This document shows, one piece after another, positions 12,533-24,527 of a DNA stretch of 64,000 bases. How positions within the stretch are numbered: position 1 is the stretch's first letter; each line of letters opens with the position of its first letter. This DNA is from Hymenochaete sp. R1 (Eukaryota; Basidiomycota; Agaricomycetes; Hymenochaetales; Hymenochaetaceae): positions 1 to 64,000 of the forward strand of contig JAFREE010000138.1 in NCBI GenBank assembly GCA_019400425.1. The letters run 5' to 3'. The notes below the pieces were generated by a model. The model did not search any database. It was not told where the DNA came from and saw only the letters and a list, made by a program, of their open reading frames with translations. The position numbers and the translations under genes are program-made.

Positions 12533-13927
12533 TTATCCAGAGCTTGCGCCTGACGTACCTCCCGAAGGATAGACAACCTCCACTGCAGGTCCAAAGAAAG
12601 GAATTGTCCTTAAAGTAGAAGACGCAGGTCCCGCTTCGTCGAGCTTGCGCCTCCCTCGATCAGTCTGGGCGTAATAACCAAGAGCTTGTCAATATGCAGC
12701 ATTACTTCACTTAAGATAATCTTACAAGGCCTGCCTCCGCGATTCCCCTCTCTAATCCTTCTAGCAATGTACACGCCTTACAAAGTGTATTTGAAGACAT
12801 GTATCCACACCGTTGGCACGTCTCTGGAGGAGATGAGAATGCAGGAGTAGTTGAAGTTTCGAGCGCAACATACGTTGAACTTTTTGGGTCTTCTTCACTT
12901 CGTCACGAACCTCGAATGCCTCGCCTGAGTGAATTATGTCTATGATTGCGCTTGGCCGTGCTGCTTCCAAGTCTTTCAAAAAAACCCGAGCGTGGCCCCT
13001 ATATGCATCCGGGGAGTATATGCACTCGGTAGAGAAGTAGTCCAAATGTTTGAAGTACGCATACCTAAAAAATGCGGTTAGGCGAAGAACATAGGGGGAA
13101 AGGAGGAAACGAACATCACGATCTCTTTCTCGTATGCATACTTGAAGGGCTTGGAGCGCCTTATAGTGTCTTCCCCTTGAGTGCAGATCATTGTACACCG
13201 GCCCAAACGTGCGATGTCACCACGCATAACTATACAATATATGAAGTTCTGCGCCGCCTTGTGCGCCAATTGACTCACTGTTCATCAATACCGTCTCAGC
13301 AATGTCGTCTGCATTATGGCCAGTCACAATGTGATCTACATTGAGCATCGAAGCTCCACGATCTAAGGCTTGTCTCCTAAAGACCCCACAGAACGTGCAG
13401 TTGTTCCTTTTTCCTACTTTGGACACAATCTTGTCCATCGTCCAGCCATAGAGTTCATCGTACGACAGTATTCGCAGAGGCATGGAATACTGCTCTTGAT
13501 TACGTTTCACCGTCTAGAAAATCGTCAGGCAAAGACCAGGAACCAACTGACAGGCTAACATACCTCTAACGAATCGTCCCGATAGCCTGTGATTCCTTCA
13601 TCGATGGACAAAAGGAAAAGTTCAAGGCCATAGCTGTATCTTTCATTCAGAGTTTTCATGACACATGCAAGGACTGTCGAGTCTACACTAGAGCATCTCG
13701 GTCATAACAAGCTCTTAATAATCAATATCAGGCAACACACCTTTCCCTCCTGATGCACCAATAGCGACCCGGTCACCAGGGCTGAATAACTTCGCCGACG
13801 TAATGGTGTTGTGGACTTCCGTCTCAAACACATAAAAGAAACATTCCTTGCAGATTTGCTGACCAGTCTTTGGTCGCTTAAGGATGGCTCGAGAAGCACG
13901 ACACAAAGCACATAATTTGGGTGCCAT
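12533..13927 (-). CDS. CTU1: Cytoplasmic tRNA 2-thiolation protein 1 (tRNA wobble-uridine thiolase)
   Basis: Ctu1/Ncs6 adenylates and thiolates the wobble uridine (U34) of tRNA-Lys, -Glu and -Gln, using sulfur carried by Urm1, in complex with Ctu2/Ncs2. The start [20 protein letters not shown] with a downstream C-x-x-C (ICKECF) is the N-terminal zinc motif. The PP-loop SGGKDST is assembled across an intron (SGGKG-D). [36 protein letters not shown] and [16 protein letters not shown] are family hallmarks, including the C-x-x-C used in thiolation. The C-terminal zinc motif is [17 protein letters not shown] followed by [14 protein letters not shown], and the tail ends [13 protein letters not shown] preferred the start at 13927 over an in-frame upstream one because the family begins here. 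It is divergent from the SH3 gene across 134 bases. Confidence 0.95.
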
Positions 13928-14061
13928 GACTTGAAATGCGGATGTTAGTCGATTACAACGACAGTGGCGGACGGAAGCTAGATGTGAGTCCATGACGACA
14001 GTTGTCGCGCGTTGCTGGGTGATTGTGAACTTCTCATGCTCTCACTACGTCCTTGCTGACG
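13928..14061. promoter_or_regulatory. Shared 134-bp divergent promoter of CTU1 and SH3 gene
   Basis: Only 134 bases separate the start codons of CTU1 (minus strand) and the SH3 gene (plus strand), so both must be transcribed from one compact bidirectional promoter. No TATA box is visible on either strand. Confidence 0.6.
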
Positions 14062-15325
14062 ATGGTCTTCACGAATCTCGGTCCTCATGAAAAGGAGGCA
14101 TTCTTCAACTTACTTGACGAGTAAGCTAATGCAATTGCAGCCGTCGTCCTTCATCCAACGTCTATACACAGGTACTTCTCATCGCGTCCTGATCTTCTCA
14201 ACGCTTTCGGCAGTTCTCAAGATCATGGAGCTTCTCAAGGCTCAGGTCAGATCGATACGAGAGCAGCTGCAAGTGCCGTCCAGAAAACTCTCGCATCAAA
14301 TCCCGAGGCAACTGCCAGTCTTATATCTAGTGGACTGAAGCATGGGTCTCAAAACAGTAACGTCAAGAACAGTCCCTTTGCATCTGCTGTGAGTATTTTA
14401 CTTTGTCGTTCTTTTAAACCTCTAATTCACTAAAACATATCTTCTTGCTAGGCGTCGAATCCGCAGGTCGCAAACTCAGTAGGGCGAGTAGCGGCGGCTT
14501 CGCTTGCTTTCGGGCAACGAAATAACGCTCCTCCACCACCTCCCTCCCGTCGAAACGAGTCTTCTCCGGACCCCAGTGTGAGAAGTACGCCACCGCCTCC
14601 CGCTTCGAGAACGATGCCTCCAGCACTTCCGAGACGGACTTCATCTACGTCCACTTCCCAAGCTGAAGATGAGCCGGCAGATGATACAATACCTCCTCCC
14701 CCCGGAAGATCCCCTTCGACAAGTTCTCGGGGCGGAACAGGCGGCCTATCCGTAGGCAGGGTGAGCTTACCCTCCAATCCCAGCTTGAATGTTAGGTAAC
14801 ATCACTGCTTGTAGGGTTTTGGCGATGTGGACACGAGCTCTCTCAAATCTGGCTTCCTTTCCATCCGTAACTCGACCGCGAACAAGGCGAAGGGCCCACC
14901 TTCTGTTGCTCCACCTGTTCCATCAGCATTTCCCAAGCGCCAAAATAACTTCCCCCCTCCTCCGACGCGACGTGTTTCTACGACTTCGGAGACACGTAGT
15001 CCTGAACCGGAACCTGAGGAACCAAAAACTGTGCAAGACGACGGTGCTGAATGGGCGGAAGCGTTATACGATTACAACAGTGGGGTATGTATCATTAATT
15101 ATGGTGTTTCCCCTTCAATTGATTGTCAAAACTTCCCTCAGGAACCAGGAGACCTTCCGTTGAAGATCAATCAGCAACTTAAAATTATTTCTCGCGACTC
15201 AGCAGATTGGTAACGTTTTTGCTTTCCTCGGCGATGTATCCATCTCTGACTGTCTTATTAGGTGGACTGGGGAAGTCGACGGGAGGACTGGCCTATTCCC
15301 TGCAACCTATGTCAAAGTCTTATAA
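14062..15325 (+). CDS. SH3-domain adaptor protein
   Basis: The start gives MVFTNLGPHEKEAFFNLLDE, an intron, then YFSSRPDLLNAFGSSQDHGA. The middle is long, disordered and Pro/Ser-rich, with many PPPP and PPP-x-R stretches (for example NNAPPPPPSRR and TIPPPPGRSPS), typical ligands of SH3 and EVH1 domains. The last 55 residues are a complete SH3 domain: AEALYDYNSGEPGDLPLKIN, then QQLKIISRDSADWWTGEVDG and RTGLFPATYVKVL at the C-terminus. It contains ALYDY, the Trp pair and the ALFPxxYV-like end. By architecture it resembles fungal actin/endocytosis adaptors such as Lsb1/Pin3-type proteins, but the N-terminal part is not diagnostic. It converges on the carboxypeptidase at 15432, leaving 106 bases between the stops, so the 3' UTRs probably overlap. 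Confidence 0.85.
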
Positions 15326-15431
15326 TATTGGCTTTGCTGGGGTCTCGTCGAGAACTGCTCTCCTACTATTTCATTTCCGCTTTGTCTTTGTTATTTATTT
15401 AAGAAAGCCGAACCTTGTTGTACCATTCTTA

Positions 15432-17594
15432 TCATATCGGAGTCCCAGCTATCCACCTAGAAAACATGGCGAATGCCTCGGCAGGCTTATCAAACGGAAC
15501 CTGCCCGGAAAATTATTTCCCGGAAGTGCTGACCCAAAAGAATTCTCGTACCATATGGCCCGCTCCCCATACAGAGGTAAACGTCAACATTCCTACGCTC
15601 TTCGTAATCCCCGCACCCTTGCCGCTGACCATCCAGGTCTTCCATGCCTTCGCATTGAACGTATCCTTCCCGTCCCATCCAAGCTTTTCGATCCACAGGC
15701 GATTAGCCACCCAGTTACACTGCCAATCATATGTGCCCGCATATATCAGCACGCGCACGCCGCGCGCGAGGAGCTGTGCGACGTATTCTTGTGTTGGTAC
15801 GACATACTTGTCCAAGTGTGCACTGAAGGAAGCCCCGACAGTGCGTGAACAGGAAGTGAAGTTTTGCGGAGAGGTGACGCCGAGGGTCTTGCGGATTTTA
15901 GGGTCATTGAGGTAAGATTCGATGACAGTGTTTTCGTTGTAGCAAAGGTGATCTCCAATGCACATCTAAGGTCATTGATTGCTTCGTTTTCGCGCCGCTC
16001 AAAACAAGAACTCGACACCTTACCTTGGAAATATCATAAACGTTCCGACCTGTTGCCCAAAAGCCGGTGCTCAGTTCATTGTCACAGAAATTAACAGCTG
16101 CGGTGCAATCCATCGCGTCGAAAGTATTGATACAGGAATTTTCGAGTCCTTTAACACAGCGCGGTAACTAGTCTCCGCTCAGCGTCGGAGCAGAATCGAC
16201 TCATGAGCTACTTACGGCTTGTTTCATTCGAACGCAAGTCGAAATGCTTTGAAGCGGCATGTCAAGGGATGCTGTCCCACATTCCACCTCAAATCGTCCT
16301 GGATACAAACTAAGCGATGCGTAAGTGTTTTGGATACAGATATCCCGCATTCAATAACCGACGTCGAGAAATCCGTGATGCCATTGCCAATAAGAACACT
16401 CGCGAGATTGATTGTTGATTCGTTCTTCGCGCTGGCCACAACATTTTGGTCCACTATCTCGCTGGCGAATACTGGGAGATATCGGCCCTAAATGTCAACC
16501 ATAAGCTTTATTTTTGCACTGAATGCCGGTAAGTAAGCCACGTACCCCATAAGATTCACCTGATAGATGCAATTTCCTCCCCTTGAACTGGGTAAACGTC
16601 TCGAAAAAAATCGTGATGAATGCATGCACGTTCTTCGCTGCGTCTTCCGTTGTTTCAACGGTCTCACCGTAGTCCGCATAGGAGAATCCAACCCCGACTC
16701 TGTCATCAAATACGAGTGTGAGGGGCCTTACTATTGAGGAAATAAAGGAGAACGGAAGACGGACGGTTGATCAAGGAAGAAAATATTGGCTTCGTTATTC
16801 CAACTATATGGGTTCCAAAATGTTCCGTTTGACGATTTGTTTGTCATATCAATTCTGCATGGTCCTAATGCAAGATGAAGCATCATGGTCAGTTACTCTT
16901 TTATAAGCATCAGATTCTACTGCTACGCACCTAGTTCCATAAGTAGGCCAAGTGACGACGAACATCCAGGGCCTTTCGCTTATGTTCAATCTTTGCATTG
17001 ATCAATGACATGTCTTTTAATGACTGGCCTCCATTGATCCACATCACGACGTCATCTACGCAAAAAGAAATCCGTCAGACACGGAACAAGATGGTTTTAA
17101 ATTGATTCTTTTGAGCTACCTTTGTCGGGATTCCGTCTACTTTCAAAAAAATAAAAGAAGAGATGTTTTGCGCCATAGTCTACGTCGAGGTAGCCCGTAT
17201 ACACACTATGAATAATCAAATGCAGAGAGCAATCAACCTGAGGCAGCCAGTGACGGATTGGAAGAAATAACCGGCATGTGTAAATGCCTTACTTGACAGT
17301 CGGATCGCAGAACCCCGTCTTCTTGACTCGGACGCTATGCGCGGGGAAATTGGAGTGTCTGAGTACAGTGAAGTGCTCAGAGTTCTGGAGCTGCGAGAGA
17401 TGCATTGTCGTTAAGTTAGCCGAATATGATGAATGATGGGATGACATCGATAAAGCCTCCATATTCGTTACCCCAAACTCATTTTGAATGCGAAATGGGC
17501 TTGAAGCATAGGAGATTGGTACTAATAAGCCAAGCAGAGCCAGAGCTGCACTATAGCAAGCATTGTGGAACATCATCGTCAGTGTGAGAGTCAA
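15432..17594 (-). CDS. Secreted serine carboxypeptidase (S10 family), paralog 2
   Basis: Same enzyme family as the gene at 5057-7167, on the same strand about 8 kb away. The N-terminus MTLTLTMMFHNACYSAALAL followed by LGLLVPISYA is a signal peptide. After splicing the protein shows FCDPTVK, WINGGPGCSSSLGLLMELGP, NNEANIFFLDQP, VGVGFSYADYGETV, GESYG with GRYLPVFASEIVDQN, MCIGDHLCYNENTV, the Asp motif IYAGTYDWQCNW, and the His motif WGAGHMVPFDKPAEA, ending RWIAGTPI. The catalytic Ser, Asp and His are all present. The last coding exon (15432-15501) lies after an intron that interrupts GHM-VPFDKP exactly as in the paralog. The intron inside WINGG-PG appears to use a GC donor (17028-17027) and an AG acceptor, 56 nt long. 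Substrate specificity is not deducible. Confidence 0.92.
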
Positions 17595-18215
17595 TTCACT
17601 GAGATACGGGATATCGGAAACCGGGAAACGACGCGGAGTTCCAAACGGATCCCGCGTCTCTCAGTGAATCCAGTATCGACAACCGTATATTACACTTTGC
17701 CTACCGAATCATGTCCAGCACAAAGCCCTTTCATAAGTAATATGGTGTCAGATAGCCGGTAGTGGGTATATTCCGCCGCGGAATCTTTTTTTAGAACCTT
17801 GGGCGGGATTGAAGCTCCAAGGTTAGAGAAAAGACTATCGTCAAGTTACGCGGAATGAAGCTCGTCGCCCACACTGGCGGCTTCTATGTGAATAGTATAG
17901 GTTTTAGTTGGTAGAAAACACAAGCAATTGAGGGTAAGAGATCATATACAAGCAAATTTTCGCGAGTTTTTTTAGGGAGATGAGGTTAAATTTGAAAGGA
18001 GGAGAAATGGCATTGAAGGAGAAGTCACGAGAAATGTGGCGTGGGAATCGAAATGAAGCTGTATAGTTGCTCCTTCCTTTTCCAGTTCAAGCGTAAGCGT
18101 CTGAGTAAATCTGAATTCGCCGCCGCCAGTCGACATCCCCAAGACAAAAGGTTTGTCCTTTAAAGCCCTTCAAAACGTTTCGTTACTGACTTGATTGTTG
18201 TTGCGTTAGTAAAAG
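17595..18215. other. Intergenic with RPL2 promoter and 5' UTR
   Basis: This region separates the divergent carboxypeptidase and ribosomal protein genes. Near its right end, 18151-18209 looks like a 59-nt 5' UTR intron of the ribosomal gene (AAAG before GTTTGT, GCGTTAG before the leader TAAAAG). No coding feature is seen. Confidence 0.55.
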
Positions 18216-19155
18216 ATGGGTCGTGTCATTCGTGCACAGAGGCGGTCCCACCCTATCGTACGTCTATCTTGAATTGTTCGCTAGGTCCAACTTATACAAA
18301 CGCGCTCTCGTTTTCTTCAAACAGTTCAAGGCGCATACCCACCACAACAAGGCGCCTGCGAAACTCCGAAATCTCGACTTTGCTGAGCGAAATGGTTACG
18401 TCCGTGGCATCGTGAAGGAGATCATCCATGACCCTGGCCGCGGAGCGCCCCTCGCTCGTGTCGTATTCCGTGATCCGTACCGCTACAAGCTGCGCAAGGA
18501 GACCTTCATCGCGACCGAGGGCATGCACACTGGTGCATTCGTCTATTGCGGAAAGAAAGCGGCTTTGACGGTTGGAAACGTGATTCCAGTATCGCAACTA
18601 CCGGAAGGTACAATCGTGTGTAACGTCGAGGAGAAGGTTGGAGACCGCGGTGCGCTTGCTCGCACGTCTGGCAACTACGCGACGGTCATCGGCCATTCGC
18701 CGGACGACAATAAGACGCGCATTCGTCTGCCGTCTGGCTCGAAGAAGACGATTTCTGGCTCGGCTCGTGCGACAGTCGGTATTGTTGCTGGTGGTGGACG
18801 TATCGACAAGCCTCTGCTCAAGGCCGGTCGTGCTTACCACAAATACAAGGCCAAGCGCTACAAGTACGACAGGCTATTATATTTTTGTTTAAGCCTCGCT
18901 CACAATATTTTGTAGCTGGCCCCGCACTCGTGGTGTGGCTATGAACCCGGTTGACCATCCTCATGGTGGTGGTAACCATCAGCACATTGGAAAAGCGTCT
19001 ACCATCGCCCGGTCAGCCGTTCCTGGACAGAAAGTTGGTCTCATTGCTGCCCGCAGAGTTCGTCAATCCGTTTGCTTTCTTTTTCTAGACCTTGCTCACC
19101 ATAATTTATCCAGACTGGTCTACTTCGTGGTACCGTCAAGGTCAAGGATACGTAG
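18216..19155 (+). CDS. RPL2: 60S ribosomal protein uL2 (L8, yeast L2)
   Basis: A core protein of the large ribosomal subunit near the peptidyl-transferase centre. Four exons read cleanly: 18216-18257, 18325-18863, 18916-19057 and 19114-19155, giving 254 residues, the normal eukaryotic length. Landmarks are [73 protein letters not shown] and the near-invariant [20 protein letters not shown] whose loop contains the functionally important His. The protein ends [12 protein letters not shown]. Introns are 52-67 nt. Codon use is more GC3-rich than in the neighbours, as expected for a highly expressed gene. A 5' UTR intron is likely at 18151-18209. Confidence 0.98.
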
Positions 19156-19559
19156 ATATAATGCCTTACAAAACTGTATTTACGCCATGTTCTTATATGC
19201 TCCCACCCGCCGCTGTGATTCGATACGATGTCCTTCTACCCCAATCCATTCTAAAAGCCATGTATGCATGCTTCACAATATCACTGCTTGTAATTCAGGC
19301 CAGATTCAACGTTTCTCCTTTTGTATCCAGTGGCTGTTGAGTCGAGTCACGCTGAGTAATGATGGACGATCTGTGCGAATGCGAGCGCGCGAATCGGTGA
19401 TTGCCGAGACGCGTTATAATTACTCCACGCTCGCGCTTTTCTTTTTTTCTCTTGTTGAGACAAGCTCGCCTTCGTTTTTACGCCCTTGTCTCGAGCCACC
19501 ATCATCCATCCTGTCGTTTTCGTTGTCGAAATCCACTCGTTTGATTATAATCTTCAGTG
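19156..19559. other. Intergenic between RPL2 and RAD16
   Basis: A 3' UTR and promoter region of 404 bases. It has a CT-rich stretch around 19430-19540 ahead of the RAD16 start, as often seen in fungal promoters. No gene is seen. Confidence 0.5.
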
Positions 19560-22500
19560 ATGGTGCGAGCGACAAGAAGAAGTGCTCGTCGAGCTCAGTC
19601 GCCGTCAGCAGCAACGGCCACAGAAACACCGACGACGACAATCTCGCCAATTTTCAGTTCCATCAACTCAAACAACTCCAATTCACTGTCGCCACTCACA
19701 TCTGATGGAGAAGGAGCGACTGTTAAAACGCAACTCGAAGAGCAAATCGTGCAAGCCGTCAACTCATCTTTTCAGCAAGCTCAAGTGAATGACACGCCTA
19801 GTACAAGAGTGTCGACACGCCGAAGGGGCGCCCTGGCAACTCAATCTCAGGAAAAGACCGAAAACCATGAAAAGGGATCTGCCACTATTGCCGTGAGTGT
19901 CAGCACGAGGCGGCGTTCCTCCAGAGTATCTGGTCGGCCGGAACCACCCATCACTGGGAAACGCAAGTCTGAGAGCAGCGAGGATGAATTAGCGCTTCCG
20001 CCTGCACGGAGCGCAAAAGCGAAGGTTGCAGCAAGGCAAATTTTTGATGGCGTAGAGATTCCATCCTTGTCTCAGAGGTCTACGTCAAATAGCAAGGTGT
20101 GTTGTGTCCCACTCTTTTGCAAGTGCTCTATTTTTTGCTAAACTGGAGTGAAGACTGCACCATTCAAGAACCTCAAAAGGAAGAGGATCTCCGGAACAGC
20201 TACACCAAGAGCAAAGCAAGGCGAATCGGACGTAGAGGAAATCGTTTCAGAAGATGAAATGGAGTTTGACGAGGGAGCGGAGCTCGATCCATCCGGGGAT
20301 TCTGAGTCTGAGTTTGAACTTGACGAGGACGAAGATAACTCTGACGAAGACAAGACCTTTAGCCCTAGTAAATCACTTCGGGAGAGCAAAGTTGTCGAAA
20401 TTTCTGACGGTAACTATTCCGACGGAGATACCGAGCTTCAAATGCTTGATTGGGCAGTGGAATTATCAAAGAAGGCTTTGGAAGATGAGGAAGAGGGCCG
20501 ACGTCTTGGCGGAGCGGCTGGTCCATCCTCAAGTAGCGCCTCTGCCTTGCGTGCAGCAGCCGCCGAACGCAGGAGAGCTGCGAACAACAAGGAAATTTTT
20601 GAATTACCCGAAGATTATAGCTCTGATGCTGAAATGCAAGACCCCTCCGAATCTGACTCCGAACCTCTTGCCTCTAAGGGCAAGGGTAGAAAGAAGACTC
20701 CCAAAGGAAAGGGAAAGACTCGTAAATTGATCGAGGCTTCGGAAACCCTGGCGGCGTCTAATAGGGTGTCACAAGAAGAGCGACGCCGTCAACGTCAAGA
20801 AGCACGTATGCTAAAGGGCTACGCTCGCAGAGAAGAACGCGAACTTGTAAAGAAACTTGGCCGCCGGTTGACTCATGCAGAGAAAACGACGCTAGCCTTG
20901 CACCGCTGCCATCCAGAATTGAAGACGGTGTGGGATGACTTTTCGACGTATGTGAAGCCGGTCAGAACACAGAAGGCGGAGCCACCGGAAGAAGTGAAGA
21001 TTGATCTGCTGCCGTTCCAGCTGGAAAGTTTGTTCTGGATGAGAGAGCAGGAGAAAGGAGAGTGGCACGGTGGAATGTTGGCTGTAAGTGCGTCCTTTTA
21101 ATTTATTTCTAATGGCGATTGATAGTCCCTTTTTTCCTAGGATGAGATGGGGTATTTTGATTTTTTTTTAAAATAAATATTACAAATTGACTGACGTTCT
21201 TACTTGACCAGTATGGGTAAAACAATCCAAACTCTTGCACTCATGGCTTCAGATTCTAATAAACCGAACCTCATTGTTGCGTGAGTCGAAATGAGCCTAT
21301 CTGTTATGCTTTTCTGCTTACAAATTTCTTTCAGTCCGACCGTTGCCATTATGCAATGGAAGAACGAAATTGAGGCATACACAGACGGCAAGAAAATATG
21401 CATTTGGCACGGTGCATCGCGCGAAGGCAACATCAAGGAATTGCAGAAATTTGATGTCGTAAGTAAAGCACAACTTCACTTCGTTCCTGTTTCTGCGACT
21501 AACACATTACTTCAAGGTACTCACTACGTACGCTGTTTTGGAAAGCGCCTTCAGAAAACAGCATAGTGGATTCAAACGAAAAGGTCAGATCCTTAAAGAA
21601 AAGTCGCCGGTGCACCAAATAACCTGGAATCGGATCGTGGTGCGTTCTAAAAGATTGGTGATTGCAACACTTCCTATCTTATGCTTTATGATAGCTGGAC
21701 GAGGCGCATAATATCAAAGAGCGATCGACAAACACGGCGAAGGCAACATTTGAGCTTAAGTAAGCTATATTTTTATCTAATATTGTAATTTGTCTAATAT
21801 CAACGTGAATCACTGTAGGAGCAACTATAAATGGTGTCTGTCTGGTACACCACTGCAAAATCGTGTAGGAGAATTATATAGTTTAGTAAGATTTCTCGGT
21901 GGAGATCCGTTTTCGTTTTACTTCTGTGAGTTTGATTACCTGCTCAACGCTTTTGCGACTAACGCAGTGGCTATTGAAGGCAAGAAGTGTGAATGCAAGT
22001 CACTCCACTGGAAGTTCACAGATAGGAAGCATTGCGATGGTACTTGATTTTCAATGACCTCGTTCATGGTCCAGGTAGCTGATCATATCTTTCACAAAGA
22101 TTGTGGTCATACGCCTATGGCTCACGTAAGTCACTTTAGAATAATAATCATTACAAACTCAAGCGAATTTTTATGCTAGACTTGTTTCTGGAATAACGAG
22201 ATCCTCACGCCGATTCAGAAGCATGGACTTGATGAAGTCGGACTTTTAGCTTTCAAGAAACTTCGTATCTTACTGGACCGGATGATGTTGCGTCGTACTA
22301 AGGTATTTTACTTCGTATGACGATCGTATAAATGCTAGCCTAATGTGAGTGAATTAGCTGGAACGCGCTGAAGACCTCGGCCTTCCTCCGCGAACGGTCA
22401 TAGTCCGTCGCGATTACTTCAGTGAAGAGGAAAGGGAGCTTTATGCCTCGTTATACACTGACGCCAAGCGTACCTTCACGACTTACATTGATCAAGGGAC

Positions 22501-23891
22501 ATTGTTGAACAGTATGTCTTCCCTCCCTTTTTTACTGACTTATGTTAACGTGTGGTTTAGATTACTCGAACATTTTCAGCTTGCTAACGAGAATGAGGCA
22601 GATGGCCTGCCATGTGAGTTGATTCTTGCAAAGTTCATGATATTCTAACAAACCAAAATTGTTGCCGCTTCTCTAGCCAGACCTAGTCTTGAAGAGCAAG
22701 CAAAATTCAAAGGTCTTTTCTTCGCAGAACATCGGCGAGGCGCCCGTCTGCCGTCTCTGCCACGACATAGCAGAAGACGCAATTCAGTCGCGATGCAGGC
22801 ATATTTTTGTGAGATACTTGTTTCCTTGAACTTCCGGTGTCAATTTATCTGAATCAATGATCAAGGATCGAGAGTGTATCAAACAATACATCAATACTGC
22901 AGTCGAACAAGTTGTTCGTATATTTCTTATTTCCCATTGCGCGTACATTAATCTTGCTTTAGCCCGACTGCCCAGTCTGTCATCTCCCTCTTACCATAGA
23001 CCTTGACGCTCCAGCAATAGAAGTTGATGAAGAGGTGGCCTCGAGCGTCCGTCAAGGTATACTCGGCCGCCTGGATCTTGATAAATGGAGATCGTCATCA
23101 AAGATAGAAGCGTTGGTCGAGGAGCTATCGAATCTGAGGAACAAAGATGCTACAACGAAATCAATCGTGTTTTCACAGTTTGTGAACTTCTTGGATTTGA
23201 TAGCCTTCAGACTTCAACGTGCTGGATTTACGGTGCTGCTCAATTCTCCATGCGCATTTAATAGTAATAACTGATGTATACACTATCGTGCAGATTTGTC
23301 GACTTGAGGGTACGATGACTCCTCAGGCGCGTGATGCTACGATCAAACATTTCAGTGGGTTCACAATCAACTTACTCACCTGACTTGTAACTAACCTAGA
23401 ATGTCAGTGAACAACGTCCAAGTCACCGTTTTCTTGGTTAGCTTGAAAGCCGGTGGTGTCGCTCTCAACCTTACCGAGGCCTCCCGCGTCTACCTTATGG
23501 ACAGCTGGTGGAACCCAGCCGTCGAATACCGTATGTATCTTCTTTTTTGCTCCTTATTATCGTCGTTTCTCGCTCGCTTCTTGCCTCTTTATACTTCTTT
23601 CCTGACAATGACTAACAGAGGCGATGGATCGCATCCACCGACTCGGCCAACACCGCCCCGTCGAAGCCATCAAGCTCGTCATCGAAGATAGCATCGAATC
23701 ACGGATCGTGCAGTTGCAGGAAAAGAAGAGCGCGATGATCAACGCGACGCTTTCTACGGATGATAGTGCGATGGGGAGGTTGACGCCAGAAGATTTGAGT
23801 TTCTTGTTCCGCGTGAGTTTTTTCTTTCTTCTGATTAGCGATTGAAATAGATGAGGTGCTGATGACTTCGAATCTCTGCTTATAGCTTTGA
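19560..23891 (+). CDS. RAD16: DNA repair helicase/ubiquitin ligase Rad16 (SNF2 + RING)
   Basis: Rad16 with Rad7 acts in global-genome nucleotide excision repair as a SNF2 DNA translocase and a RING E3. The N-terminal third is disordered and acidic, Ser-rich and Lys-rich. The ATPase follows: [20 protein letters not shown] (Walker A), [19 protein letters not shown] (box II), [20 protein letters not shown]. Next is the Rad16-type zinc insertion [18 protein letters not shown] followed by [10 protein letters not shown], then [16 protein letters not shown], a C3HC4 RING ([20 protein letters not shown] ... CIKQYI ... CPVC), and the helicase C-terminal motifs [27 protein letters not shown] and [12 protein letters not shown]. 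The last exon holds one Leu codon and the stop (23886-23891). A micro-exon of 11 nt (21141-21151) encodes part of the Walker A region. About 15 introns are inferred. Confidence 0.95.
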
Positions 23892-24527
23892 AAAAGTTTC
23901 GCCTTCTGCATTTCACCATTTTGTTTGGTTCGTCTCCCGTTTAACGGAATAAGTCTTGTCCTGCCCATCGATGCAGCGCGTCCTATTAACTTGGGCCTCT
24001 TCGAGTTAAGCTGGTGGTTCTTTAGTTTATTAATAAGTTGTCGGATTATAAGCATTCGTCGTCTCTTGTCTTTTCTTCATATGGTTTAGCTGTAGAAAAA
24101 AATAGGTACATGTACATACATCCAAAATTGAAATTCGTGTTTCTTCGTCGTCTTGTAACACAATTCCCTAACATGCCTCCAGGATTCCCTCGTAAAAAGC
24201 AGAAAATTACGAAGGAGGTAATGCCTGTCGCTTTGCATTCCGAGTGCGCGGACTCAATCGATTCGAAGACCAAAGCATACGAGCTTGGCCAGTAGTAAAA
24301 CCAGGCACCTTCTGCTAGTGCGCAGGAGGGAACTCGGCAGGGCGAAGAGCAACAGTAAACGAGCGTACATATCATCGCCGTCCCGTCTGCCACCTCTTAA
24401 ACAGCTCTCAACACAAGGAGGAAAGAGAAGCGACTACACAAGCCACGGTGCTGGCTCGATTTGCTGAGCTCACGGCTCTACCACGGGCATGAATTCATGG
24501 GGGGAGGTAAGGCCTCTCCCTCCCTCT
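23892..24527. other. Intergenic between converging RAD16 and SHG1-like genes
   Basis: This stretch is shared 3' flanking sequence of two convergent genes. Short ORFs on both strands show no family resemblance. Confidence 0.5.

Noticed and set aside
21152..21211. Apparent frameshift in RAD16 between ADEMG and GKT
   Set aside because: It is explained by a normal intron (GTATTT to GACCAG) after an 11-nt exon, which restores GMGKT.
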